From Palsa-504 sp963834685 (GTDB lineage: Bacteria > Actinomycetota > Actinomycetes > Streptosporangiales > Streptosporangiaceae): a DNA stretch of 64,000 bases. The notes under the pieces are model-generated. The model worked only from the letters and a program-made list of their open reading frames with translations. It did not search any database and was not told the origin of the DNA. Positions 8,142-15,811 of this stretch are shown here, piece after piece. The translations under genes and the position numbers were made by a program. Every line of letters starts with the position of its first letter. The first letter of the stretch is position 1. The DNA is taken from assembly GCA_963834685.1 (NCBI GenBank), contig CAWICW010000009.1, positions 310,001 to 374,000 of the forward strand, read 5' to 3'.

Positions 8142-8858
8142 TCAGCTGCCGACGGGCGACAGATGCCTGCGGGTCCGGCGTGCTGAACCTGGCATGCCCT
8201 TCAGCTCGGGGATCGGCAGGATCACGCGGCCGAAAGTCTCCTTGAGCAGGGCCGAAGCGCAGCCGTACCAGGCGACGGCGGCCAGCGCGATGCCGATCCA
8301 GCCGCTAGCCTTCACCAGGCCGGAAATCCCGGCGCCGTTGCCCCAGGCGGCCAGGATGAAAAGCGCCGTGGCGAGCATGAAAATCAGGTTGATGACGAGA
8401 TTCGTCCTGAACGAGGCCATCCACAAGATGAAGGCCGGAATGGCCCACACGGCCAGGAAGAGCGCCTCGTTGGCGGGCAGTTGCGCGAGGGGAATCTTGG
8501 GCACCTCATGGGTGAGGAAGTACCACAGGGCGAGGTTGAAGGAGCCGAAGGTGCCGAAGGCCACGACGCCGAACATGTTGCCGCGCAGGACCTCCCACAT
8601 CGCCACGGCTAGCTGCCCCAGGGCGCCGTAGGCCAGCAGCGTCGTGATGACGACCGGGAGGGCCGTCGGCTTCGCGAAGCCGATGTTGATCCAGCTGAAG
8701 GCGAGTAGCGGCAGTGCCAGGGCAGTGAGGCCGAACGGCCCCGGGTCGGCAAGGAACAGAGCCCTCACCGAACGGTTCCCGCTGACCTCTGGCGCATCGC
8801 TGATCCGCTGCTTACCGAGTGGTGCGTTGCTGTGCTCTTCGGGCGCGACACTGGTCAT
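8142..8858 (-). CDS. Acetate uptake transporter, GPR1/FUN34/YaaH (SatP) family
   Basis: ATG 8858 is chosen because AAGGAGG lies 7 bp upstream; this gives 238 residues. The family signature NPAPLGL appears as ADPGPFGLTALALP, followed by six hydrophobic segments (for example ALPVVITTLLAYGALGQLAV, LAVWAIPAFILWMASF and LVINLIFMLATALFILAAWG). Members carry acetate, succinate or ammonium across the plasma membrane. A roughly 45-residue polar N-terminus precedes the first segment. The adjacent acyl-CoA ligase could trap imported acetate or propionate as the CoA ester. A divergent amidohydrolase shares the 159-bp upstream region, which holds a GntR-like dyad. Confidence 0.88.
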   Translation of the reverse strand: MTSVAPEEHSNAPLGKQRISDAPEVSGNRSVRALFLADPGPFGLTALALPLLAFSWINIGFAKPTALPVVITTLLAYGALGQLAVAMWEVLRGNMFGVVAFGTFGSFNLALWYFLTHEVPKIPLAQLPANEALFLAVWAIPAFILWMASFRTNLVINLIFMLATALFILAAWGNGAGISGLVKASGWIGIALAAVAWYGCASALLKETFGRVILPIPELKGMPGSARRTRRHLSPVGS

Positions 8859-8975
8859 GACAGATCCTCCTTGCCGCACGTCCACTGGCGGCCGGCGATC
8901 GGCCGCGCGTTATCTCACCGTGATCCGCGGTCCCGCGCCGGTCTACTATCGTTCGGCCCCGAACCGGCGGGTCAA

Positions 8976-8992
8976 TGGTCCTATAGTGACCA
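8976..8992. promoter_or_regulatory. GntR-like dyad overlapping a -10 element, between transporter and amidohydrolase
   Basis: TGGTCCTATAGTGACCA has TGGTC and GACCA arms around CTATAGT. The TGGT...ACCA form is typical of FadR-type GntR operators. It contains TATAGT, a possible -10 hexamer for the rightward gene starting at 9018. No gntR gene lies nearby. Confidence 0.35.
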
Positions 8993-9017
8993 ATATGGAC
9001 GAAGCGGACTTCCGACG

Positions 9018-9908
9018 GTGACCGCCGCGAACAGTCATCCCGATCTCGACCGCCTCGTGGCGTTCGATGTGCACGTGCACATCGAGGCCGACACCGGCGG
9101 CCGGACGTCCCTCGATCAGGAATTGCTCGATGCCTCGGCCGCTTATTTCCGGGGCGAGCAACCTCGAATCCCCACGATCCACGACGTCGCGGCCTATTAC
9201 CGCGAGCGCAACATCGGCGCGGTGGTCTTCACGGTCGACGCCGAGACGGCCCTGGGCCAGCAGGCGCCTCGTAGCGAGGAGATCGCCGAGGCCGCCGCGG
9301 ACTACGCGGACATACTGGTCCCGTTCGGTTCGGTCGACCCGCTCACCGGCGAAGCCGCAGTCCGCCGGGCTCGTCGTCTGGTCACCGAGTATGGCGTACG
9401 GGGGTTCAAGTTCCACCCGAGCGTGCAGGGGTTCCAGCCCAACGACCGGGTCTACTATCCGCTGTACGAGGCGCTGCAGGAGCTGCGCGTGCCGGCGTTG
9501 TTCCATACCGGCCAGACCGGGATCGGCGCGGGCCTGCCGGGCGGCCGCGGGATCAAGCTGAGGTTTTCAGATCCCATGCTGCTCGACGATGTCGCCGCGG
9601 ACTTCCCGCAGCTCGTGATGATCCTGGCGCACTCGTCGATACCCTGGCACGACCAGGCGATCTCGATGGCGACGCATAAGGCGAATGTCTTCATCGACCT
9701 TTCCGGCTGGTCACCGAAGTACTTTCCCCCGCAGCTGGTACGCAACGCGAACTCGGTGCTGCGCCACAAGGTTCTTTTCGGCTCCGACTTCCCGGTTGTC
9801 ACGCCAGATCGCTGGCTGCGCGATTTCGCCGCGCTCGAGATCAAGCCGGAGGTCCGCCCGCTGATCCTGAAGGACAACACCGCCCGCGTGCTGGGGTTGG
9901 ACGACTGA
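9018..9908 (+). CDS. Amidohydrolase family metal-dependent hydrolase (COG2159 type)
   Basis: GTG 9018 (VTAANSHPDLDRLVAFDVHVHIE) is the only in-frame start close to the conserved N-terminus; the product is 296 residues. The metal-binding HxH is in FDVHVHIE, with further likely ligands in ALFHTGQTG, LAHSSIPW and FGSDFPVVTPDRWL (the terminal Asp). The TIM-barrel family includes ACMSD-like decarboxylases and hydratases of aromatic ring-cleavage routes. A mini-frame MDEADFRR starting at 8996 ends with a TGA overlapping this GTG, which may couple translation. A fragment of an acyl-CoA ligase follows directly in the same frame, so an operon partner has been lost. The precise substrate is unknown. 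Confidence 0.8.
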   Translation: MTAANSHPDLDRLVAFDVHVHIEADTGGRTSLDQELLDASAAYFRGEQPRIPTIHDVAAYYRERNIGAVVFTVDAETALGQQAPRSEEIAEAAADYADILVPFGSVDPLTGEAAVRRARRLVTEYGVRGFKFHPSVQGFQPNDRVYYPLYEALQELRVPALFHTGQTGIGAGLPGGRGIKLRFSDPMLLDDVAADFPQLVMILAHSSIPWHDQAISMATHKANVFIDLSGWSPKYFPPQLVRNANSVLRHKVLFGSDFPVVTPDRWLRDFAALEIKPEVRPLILKDNTARVLGLDD

Positions 9909-9927
9909 CGGCGCAGGCCCGGGGCTC

Positions 9928-10283
9928 GGGATGGGTTCCTGTACCTCATTGACCGGCTCAAGGACATGGTGGTCTCCGGCGGAGAGAACGTGTCTTCGGT
10001 GGAGGTCGAGAACGCGCTCCAGGAACACCCGTCCGTCACCGAGGTGGCCATCATCGGCGTTCCTGACGAGCGCTGGGGTGAGGCGGTGGTCGCCGTCGCA
10101 GTGCTCGAGCCCGGGCAGTCGGTGACGCTGGCGGAGCTACGCGAGTTCGGCGGCCGGTCGCTCGCGCGCTACAAGCTGCCCACCAGGCTCCACGTGGCCG
10201 ACACGCTGCCACGCAACTCGGCTGGCAAGATCCTGAAGTACGAGCTCCGGACGGTATTCCGGGAGAGCCCGCCCAGCCAGTGA
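9928..10283 (+). pseudogene. C-terminal remnant of an AMP-forming acyl-CoA ligase
   Basis: The reading frame opens just after the amidohydrolase stop (TGA 9906-9908) with a few unrelated codons, then abruptly becomes ligase-like at DGFLYLIDRLKDMVVSGGENV, followed by VPDERWGEAVVAV and the terminal lysine motif LPRNSAGKILKYELR. These are the A8-A10 motifs of the mobile C-terminal domain, about 115 residues of a roughly 500-residue protein. The P-loop and whole N-terminal domain are absent. It has no obvious ribosome site; an internal ATG at 9966 exists. It is best read as the tail left after a deletion that fused the amidohydrolase region to the end of a ligase gene. Confidence 0.8.
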
Positions 10284-10304
10284 GACGGTGACCGGGCCCG
10301 TTCG

Positions 10305-10835
10305 TCACCCAAACTCGTCGTCGATCCCGGTCGCGCCGAACGCCTGCCAGTTCTCATCCACCATGTGGGCGAGGATGATCAGGTCGTGGAAATCGCCATT
10401 GCGGTCACGGATATGCGACCGAAGCAGGGCCTCGGGATCGAAACCGAGCGAGGTGAACATGTTGATGGCGGGCTGCTGGTCAGCGACCACCTCAACGATG
10501 ATCTTCGACAGGCCGAGCTCGAGCGCCTGCAGCAAGGCCGCCCGGGCCAGCTCACGGCCGATCCCCTGCCCGCGGTGCGCCGGATCGACCAGTAGCAGCA
10601 GCTGACCCACGTGATCGGACCAGCCCAGTTCCGGGATGACCGTCACTACGCCGGCCAGGGTCCCCGCTTCGTCTACGGCCGCCTCACGGCGGGCCGGGCC
10701 GGGACTCTGCCAGGCGGCGACGGTTTCGGGATCGCGGATGTTCTCCTTGAGAAAGGCCTGCTCGCCGTCTGGTATGCGACCGAAGAACTCGCTCAGCTGG
10801 CCTGATGAGACTTCGCCGGCCGGAATGAGCCTCAC
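10305..10835 (-). CDS. GNAT-family N-acetyltransferase
   Basis: A 176-residue protein with the GNAT acetyl-CoA loop HRGQGIGRELARAALLQALE and the following beta strand (SKIIVEVVADQQPAINMFTSLGF). Its start overlaps the PHA-synthase stop by 4 bp (ATGA), so the two are translationally coupled. GNAT enzymes acetylate amines or protein lysines; the target here is unknown. Close coupling to a PhaC-like synthase suggests, but does not prove, a role in modifying a storage-granule protein or a metabolite of the pathway. Confidence 0.85.
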   Translation of the reverse strand: MRLIPAGEVSSGQLSEFFGRIPDGEQAFLKENIRDPETVAAWQSPGPARREAAVDEAGTLAGVVTVIPELGWSDHVGQLLLLVDPAHRGQGIGRELARAALLQALELGLSKIIVEVVADQQPAINMFTSLGFDPEALLRSHIRDRNGDFHDLIILAHMVDENWQAFGATGIDDEFG

Positions 10836-11914
10836 GAAAGCTCCTCGCTGTGCCGGTGAATCCAGTCAACGATGCGGGGGATGGTCCAATTCGACGCGGT
10901 GCGACTGGCCATCAGGCCGACGTGGCCGGACGGCAGCCGGATCTGCTCGACGTCCGCCGAACCGACCAGATCGATGACCGGGCCCACCGACGACGCGGGG
11001 GATATGTGATCGCGCTCGGCCAGCACCGACAGGAACGGGCAGCGGATATCCGCCAGGTGCACCGGCTTCCCGCCGAGCCGCACCGTGTCGTTGACGATGG
11101 CATTGTCCCGCATCATCTGGGCTAGCTGGCGGAACGCGGCGCCGGGGAAAGGCACATGGTCCTTGGTCCACTGGCCCATGGCCTGGTAGGCCGCCATCTG
11201 CTCGTCGCTCCACAGGTTCTGCCACAACATCACGTAGGAGTTGGCGTCGCCAGTCGGCTTGATAACCCTGAAGGCGTTGAGCATGCTCTCCGGCGGCACG
11301 TTCCCGGTGGCGTCGATCAGAGCATCGGCATCGAGCCGGCCATCGCTGAACAGCCTGCTGAACAGGCCCATTTCGGCGAAGTCCACCGGGGTGGCCACGG
11401 TGATCAGGTTGCGGATCGGCAGCTGCGGGTGACCCGCGGCCAGAAGAAGCGCCAGGTCACCCCCCAAGCAATAACCCAGGAGGGTAAGACCATCCGATCC
11501 GGCCTCCGCCAGCAGCGCCATGACCGCCTGCGGCAGGTAGTAATCGACGTACGTCTCGAAGCTGTTATCGGCGTCCCGCTCGTCGGGCACCCCCCAGTCG
11601 ATCAGGAACACATCCAGGCCGGCCTTGAGCAAGCGCCCCACGAACGTATTGTCCGGCGAAAGATCCAGCACGTAACTGCGGCAGACCAGGCTGTAGACGA
11701 CGAACACCGGAGGCCGCCACCGCCGCCGATCGCTGCGGTAGCGCCACAGCTCGACCTTGTCCCGCTTCCACACGACGTCCTTGGGCGTCTGCCCGACCTG
11801 CGGGCGGCCGATTCCGGCGAAGTACTTCACCCCGTTGCGGGCGCGAACGGCCTGGCGCTCGATATCAGTGCGGACCCGCGCCAGCACCTCCGCCGGACTT
11901 GCCGTCACCGCCAT
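10832..11914 (-). CDS. PHA synthase (PhaC-like), short class III-type length
   Basis: A 360-residue alpha/beta-hydrolase-fold polymerase. The lipase-like box GYCLGGDLALL carries the nucleophile cysteine; the catalytic Asp is in VLAERDHISP and the His in LPSGHVGLM. Length and pattern match class III PhaC subunits (about 355), which need a small partner; a coiled-coil gene lies immediately upstream with its 3' end overlapping this start by 50 bp. Substrate is a 3-hydroxyacyl-CoA, polymerised to polyester on cytoplasmic granules. FLIDWGVPDERDADNSFETYV is also typical of PhaC. Order on this strand is accessory protein, synthase, GNAT. Confidence 0.85.
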   Translation of the reverse strand: MAVTASPAEVLARVRTDIERQAVRARNGVKYFAGIGRPQVGQTPKDVVWKRDKVELWRYRSDRRRWRPPVFVVYSLVCRSYVLDLSPDNTFVGRLLKAGLDVFLIDWGVPDERDADNSFETYVDYYLPQAVMALLAEAGSDGLTLLGYCLGGDLALLLAAGHPQLPIRNLITVATPVDFAEMGLFSRLFSDGRLDADALIDATGNVPPESMLNAFRVIKPTGDANSYVMLWQNLWSDEQMAAYQAMGQWTKDHVPFPGAAFRQLAQMMRDNAIVNDTVRLGGKPVHLADIRCPFLSVLAERDHISPASSVGPVIDLVGSADVEQIRLPSGHVGLMASRTASNWTIPRIVDWIHRHSEELS

Positions 11915-12230
11915 CCGCCTGTCCTTCCCCGTCTGCCCGGTCCAGCTGCCGGCTAAGGTCCCTCACTCGGCGGTCCAGGTCAAGAATCTCCGCCCGCAAC
12001 CGGGCAACGTCATCGGCTGCGGGCAAGTTGACCAGGTGCAGGCCGCGGGCGCCTACGGTGCCCAGGCGACCCGCGAGCTGCGATCCACGACGGTTCAGTT
12101 CCGCCCGAGCCTGCACCGCCGTGGCCAGGGTGCTCGCGAACGTCCCGGTCCGTACGCCCGCCTCGAGCCGGGGAGCTACCGCACGCTCAACCCGGTCGTA
12201 CACCTGGCGCCACAGCGGCGGTCTTGACAC
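11865..12230 (-). CDS. Small PHA-synthase-associated coiled-coil protein (PhaE/PhaR-like)
   Basis: GTG 12230 is chosen because GGAGGTGAGGGC precedes it; this gives 121 residues. The N-terminus is PLWRQVYDRVERAVAPRLEA, and residues about 65-105 read LVNLPAADDVARLRAEILDL then DRRVRDLSRQLDRA, a heptad pattern. The NLP..DDV-plus-coil arrangement recurs in PhaE/PhaR-type subunits and phasin-like proteins that bind and activate PhaC. The C-terminal 20 residues are Gly/Asp-rich. It overlaps the synthase start by 50 bp. Function is inferred from gene order and the short motif; full-length similarity to a named family is not evident to me. Confidence 0.65.
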   Translation of the reverse strand: MSRPPLWRQVYDRVERAVAPRLEAGVRTGTFASTLATAVQARAELNRRGSQLAGRLGTVGARGLHLVNLPAADDVARLRAEILDLDRRVRDLSRQLDRADGEGQADGGDGKSGGGAGAGPH

Positions 12231-12309
12231 GCCCTCACCTCCCGCCCCGGTGGTGAACACCGACCCGGGCCCGACGCGAAATCGGGCTCTAGCCCGGATA
12301 CTACGCGAG

Positions 12310-13059
12310 TCACTGCCCGAGGTGAGCGGCGGAGAGGTCACGCTGGATGTCGGCGGCGGTGGCGGTCAGCGCCGAGACCCAGGCCGGCAGGCGGGCGGCG
12401 TGGAACCTGACGGAGGGGATGGCCAGGGAGACCGCCGCGTGCGCATCACCGCGCGGTCCGGGCAGGGCCACGCCGACGGCGGAGACCCCCGCCTCGGTGA
12501 GCTGGTCGTTGACGGCGAAACCGCGCTCGCGGACGATGCTCACTTCCGTCAGCAGCCCAGGCAGCTCGACGTCCCGGTCACGGTAGAGCTCGGCGAGCTG
12601 CCGATCGTCCAGCGTCGCAAGCAGGGCCTTTCCGCCCGACGCGCGCTCGGCCGGCAGGATCCGGCCGGTCCGGTCCCCCACCCGCAGCAGCTGGTCACAT
12701 TCCACCGTGGCGGCGAAGCGGACTTGTGTTCCGATCCGCACCATCAGGTTCGCCGTTTCATTGACCTTGGCCACCAGCACCTGCAGGTGGAGCCGGGCAA
12801 CCCGGTTGAGTACCCGGGCGGAGTCCGGGTCCGGCCCAGCCGGGTAAAGCGCGGGGCCGGGCCGGTAGAGGCGGTCCTTGCCCTGCTCGGCGAAATCCCG
12901 GTAGACGAGCATCGCCAGGAGCCGGTGGGCCGTCGAGCTGGCCACTCCTAGCTGTTCGGCGGCCTGTGACACGCTGAGCTGGCCCTGCTGCTGCAGCAGT
13001 CGCGCCAGCTGGAGCGCGTAGTCCACCGAGTTGATGGCGTACGGTGGTCTTTTCTTCAT
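12310..13059 (-). CDS. IclR-family transcriptional regulator
   Basis: A 249-residue regulator. A winged helix lies at about 8-65 (LQQQGQLSVSQAAEQLGVAS then STAHRLLAMLVY), and the IclR effector domain follows (ETANLMVRIGTQVRFAATVE, ERASGGKALLAT, VNDQLTEAGVSAVGVALPGP). It is divergent from the gentisate operon with only 47 bp between start codons, so it very probably controls that operon in response to an aromatic ligand. The start ATG 13059 has no ribosome site; TATTAT lies 6 bp upstream, as expected for a leaderless transcript. Confidence 0.92.
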   Translation of the reverse strand: MKKRPPYAINSVDYALQLARLLQQQGQLSVSQAAEQLGVASSTAHRLLAMLVYRDFAEQGKDRLYRPGPALYPAGPDPDSARVLNRVARLHLQVLVAKVNETANLMVRIGTQVRFAATVECDQLLRVGDRTGRILPAERASGGKALLATLDDRQLAELYRDRDVELPGLLTEVSIVRERGFAVNDQLTEAGVSAVGVALPGPRGDAHAAVSLAIPSVRFHAARLPAWVSALTATAADIQRDLSAAHLGQ

Positions 13060-13106
13060 AGCAGAATAATATATCCCGCAGTCAAGAATATCGGGTAATA
13101 TGAGGC
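13060..13106. promoter_or_regulatory. 47-bp bidirectional promoter/operator, both transcripts probably leaderless
   Basis: The rightward gene has TAATAT (13096-13101) ending 5 bp before its ATG; the leftward gene has TATTAT (reverse complement of 13066-13071) ending 6 bp before its ATG. Such spacing places transcription starts on the A of each ATG. An imperfect dyad, ATATATCCCG (13069-13078) and CGGGTAATAT (13092-13101), 8 of 10 positions paired, covers both -10 elements. It is a natural IclR-family operator candidate that would shut both directions. Confidence 0.6.
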
Positions 13107-14231
13107 ATGACTACGGACTACGCCCATTCCCCCGTCAAGATCAGTGCCGGAGACGCGCCGGGCCAGCCGGACCGCACGCCGGAGCTGGACACGCTCTACC
13201 GGAGCTTCGAGAAGGAGCTCCTCGTCCCCCTGTGGACCGAGATCGGTGACCTGATGCCGGCGCAGCCGACGGCGTCGGCGGTGCCATACGTCTGGCGCTG
13301 GCGGGAGGGCCTGCTTCCGCTCGCCCGGCGGGCCGGCCAGCTGGTGCCGGTCGGGCGGGGCGGCGAGCGGCGCGCGATCGCGCTGGCCAACCCGGGACTA
13401 GGCGGCGCGCCGTATGCGACGCCGACCCTGTGGGCGGCGATCCAGTACCTGGAGCCTCGCGAGACGGCACCGGAGCACCGGCATACGCAGAACGCCTTCC
13501 GGTTCGTCGTGGAGGGCGAGGGGGTCTGGACCGTGGTGAACGGCGACCCCATCGCGATGCGGCGCGGAGACTTCCTGCCGCAGGCCGGCTGGAACTGGCA
13601 CGGCCACCACAACGTCAGCGACTCGCCCATGGCCTGGCTGGACGGCCTGGACATCCCGTTCCAGCACTACGCCAACACCGGATTCTTCGAGCTGGGACCC
13701 GAGGAGGTCACTTCTACGGACACTCCCGCGCGGTCCCGTTCCGAGCGGCTGTGGGCGCATCCGGGGCTGCTGCCAGCCTCCCAGGTCCAGGCGCAGCCCA
13801 GCACCCCGATCGGCGCCTACCGGTGGGAATACACCGACGCCGCGCTGCGCGACCAGCTCGACCTCGAAGCCGAGGGATACCCGGGCGTGGTAGAGCCCGG
13901 GCACGCAGCGGTCCGCTTCGCCAACCCGACCACCGGCGGCGACGTGCTGCCCACGATCCGGGCGGAGTTCCACCGGCTGCGGCAGGGCACGCAGACCGCC
14001 ACCCGGCAAGAGGTCGGCTCGGCGGTCTGGCAGGTGTTCGAGGGCCGCGGTACCGTGACCGCCGGCCACCGCGAATGGACCGTCGAACGCGGTGATTTGT
14101 TTGTCGTGCCGTCCTGGGTGCCGCTGACCATCGGCGCCGGAACCGAACTGGACTTGTTCCGGTTCTGCGACACGCCCATCTTCGAGCGGCTGCACCTGTA
14201 CCGGGATCGTCTGGGGGAGACGTCCGCATGA
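13107..14231 (+). CDS. Gentisate 1,2-dioxygenase (double-cupin)
   Basis: A 374-residue bicupin that opens the gentisate ring between C1 and C2 with O2 and Fe(II), giving maleylpyruvate. Cupin 1 has PEHRHTQNAFRFVVEGEG (His124, His126) and WNWHGHHN (His165, His167 or His168), the expected iron ligands; cupin 2 spans about 270-365 (VFEGRGTVTAGHREWTVERG). The length equals known enzymes. It heads a plus-strand operon followed with overlapping starts by a fumarylpyruvate hydrolase, a maleylpyruvate isomerase and a 3-hydroxybenzoate 6-hydroxylase, which fixes the assignment. Confidence 0.93.
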   Translation: MTTDYAHSPVKISAGDAPGQPDRTPELDTLYRSFEKELLVPLWTEIGDLMPAQPTASAVPYVWRWREGLLPLARRAGQLVPVGRGGERRAIALANPGLGGAPYATPTLWAAIQYLEPRETAPEHRHTQNAFRFVVEGEGVWTVVNGDPIAMRRGDFLPQAGWNWHGHHNVSDSPMAWLDGLDIPFQHYANTGFFELGPEEVTSTDTPARSRSERLWAHPGLLPASQVQAQPSTPIGAYRWEYTDAALRDQLDLEAEGYPGVVEPGHAAVRFANPTTGGDVLPTIRAEFHRLRQGTQTATRQEVGSAVWQVFEGRGTVTAGHREWTVERGDLFVVPSWVPLTIGAGTELDLFRFCDTPIFERLHLYRDRLGETSA

Positions 14232-15070
14232 GGCTGGCTACTCTCCGCACCTCGCACGGCACACGTGCCGTGCGAGTCGACGACGGCAGCTACGTCGACC
14301 TGGGACTGCCGGACGTGGGCGCGGTGCTGCGGCGCGCGGACTGGAGCGCGTATGCGGCTGCCGCCGAGGGCCCTTCTTACCCCGGACCCGCAGATTTCGC
14401 GCCGGTGGTCACCGCACCAGGGAAGATCCTTTGCGTCGGCCTTAACTACCGTGGCCACATCCTGGAGATGGGCCGCGAGCTGCCCGCCTACCCGACGCTG
14501 TTCGCCAAGTACGCGGAGGCGCTCATCGGCGCCAACGATCCCATCCTGCTTCCGCCGGAGTCCGAGGCAGCCGACTGGGAAGCCGAGCTCGCCCTGGTCG
14601 TGGGCCGGACCGTGCGGCGGGCGAACGCGGCGGAAGCGGAGGCGGCGATCGCCGGTTTTACGGTGCTCAACGACGTCACCATGCGGGACTGGCAATACCG
14701 CACTCAGCAATGGCTGCAGGGGAAGACCTTCGAAGCATCGACCCCCATTGGCCCGGTACTGGTCACGCCCGATGAGCTTCCCGGCGGCACGGCCCCGGCT
14801 CTGACGCTGACGGCATCGGTCAACGGCGAGATCGTCCAGAAGGCGGCCACGGACGACCTCGTCTTCTCCCCGGCCTCCCTGGTCCAGTACGTCTCGACGA
14901 TCCTCACCTTGCGGCCCGGTGACGTCATCGCCACAGGCACCCCGGGCGGCGTGGGCCACGCCCGCAAGCCCGCCCGCTACCTGGCCGACCAGGCGCGCCT
15001 GGTGACGGAGGTCAGCGGCATCGGGCGCCTAGACAACGTGGCCCGGCTCGACGCGACGGTCCTGCCGTGA
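14228..15070 (+). CDS. Fumarylpyruvate hydrolase (FAH family)
   Basis: A 280-residue fumarylacetoacetate-hydrolase fold protein. The core starts at ILCVGLNYRGHILEMG; metal ligands are in ADWEAELALVVGR (Glu residues) and NDVTMRDWQ; the rest is typical (GKTFEASTPIGPVLVTPDEL, PGDVIATGTPGGVGHARKP). In this operon its expected substrate is fumarylpyruvate, cut to fumarate and pyruvate, the last step of the gentisate route. Its ATG overlaps the dioxygenase stop by 4 bp. Other FAH-family activities are possible in isolation, but the neighbours favour this one. Confidence 0.9.
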   Translation: MRLATLRTSHGTRAVRVDDGSYVDLGLPDVGAVLRRADWSAYAAAAEGPSYPGPADFAPVVTAPGKILCVGLNYRGHILEMGRELPAYPTLFAKYAEALIGANDPILLPPESEAADWEAELALVVGRTVRRANAAEAEAAIAGFTVLNDVTMRDWQYRTQQWLQGKTFEASTPIGPVLVTPDELPGGTAPALTLTASVNGEIVQKAATDDLVFSPASLVQYVSTILTLRPGDVIATGTPGGVGHARKPARYLADQARLVTEVSGIGRLDNVARLDATVLP

Positions 15071-15784
15071 GCGGCACAGCCGTGCCGAGCACCTTCCGGT
15101 CCTGGATGGACACGGGCACGGCCCTGTTCACCGAGTCCGTGGAACGACTGCCCGACGACGCCCTCGATGCCGCCACCCGCCTGCCCGGCTGGTCACGGCG
15201 GCACGTGATCGCTCACGTCAGCCTCAACGCCGAGGCCCTGCGCCGGCTCGTCCGGTGGGCCAGCACCGGCGAGCCCACCCCCATGTACACGTCGGCCGGG
15301 CAGCGGGCGCGAGACATCGAGGACGCTCTGAACTGGCCGGCTTGCCCGGCTGCGCAGCTTCGTGGAGAGTACCGCGGCACAGCTGGCCGCTGATCTGGAC
15401 CTGCTACCGCAAGACCGCTGGACCGCCGAGGTGGTGACCGCGCAGGGACGTACCGTTGCCGCCACCGAGATCGGATGGATGCGGACCCGCGAGGTGGCCG
15501 TGCATGCCGTTGACCTGGCCGCAGGCGTGGACTTCGAGGATCTGCCCGAGGAACTGTGCATTGCCCTGGTCACGGACATCACCCGGCTGCGATCAGCGCG
15601 AGGCCTCGACCCGGCCCTGCGGCTGCGGTCCGGCGATCACACCTGGCCGGTAACCGGAGACGGCACGCCGGCCCGGATCAGCGGCTCCGCCGCCGCCCTG
15701 GCCCGATGGCTCACCGGGCGCGGGACCTTCGGACTGGTTATCAAGGACGATCGGTCCTGGCCGGCGCTCACTCCCTGGCTGTGA
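15067..15784 (+). pseudogene. Maleylpyruvate isomerase, mycothiol-dependent type, frame broken once
   Basis: Frame 1 begins at GTG 15067, overlapping the previous stop, and encodes the metal-binding DinB-like domain (RLPGWSRRHVIAHVSLNAEA). Around 15337-15350 similarity moves to another frame, which reads LARLRSFVESTAAQLAADL and continues to 15784 with TREVAVHAVDLAAGVDFEDL and a normal C-terminus. One extra base near CTGGCCGGCTTGCCC would explain it. Intact enzymes (about 240 residues) isomerise maleylpyruvate to fumarylpyruvate using mycothiol. All other steps of the pathway are intact, so a sequencing error is as likely as real decay. If real, gentisate use would need another isomerase. Confidence 0.8.
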
Positions 15785-15811
15785 CCTGAATCTGCGAAGG
15801 AGAAAACCCGC

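Noticed and set aside
10284..10304. GGTGAC...GTCACC inverted repeat between the ligase remnant and the GNAT gene as a terminator
   Set aside because: Pairing is partial around GGGCCCG, the repeat overlaps coding ends and no T-run follows; support is too weak.
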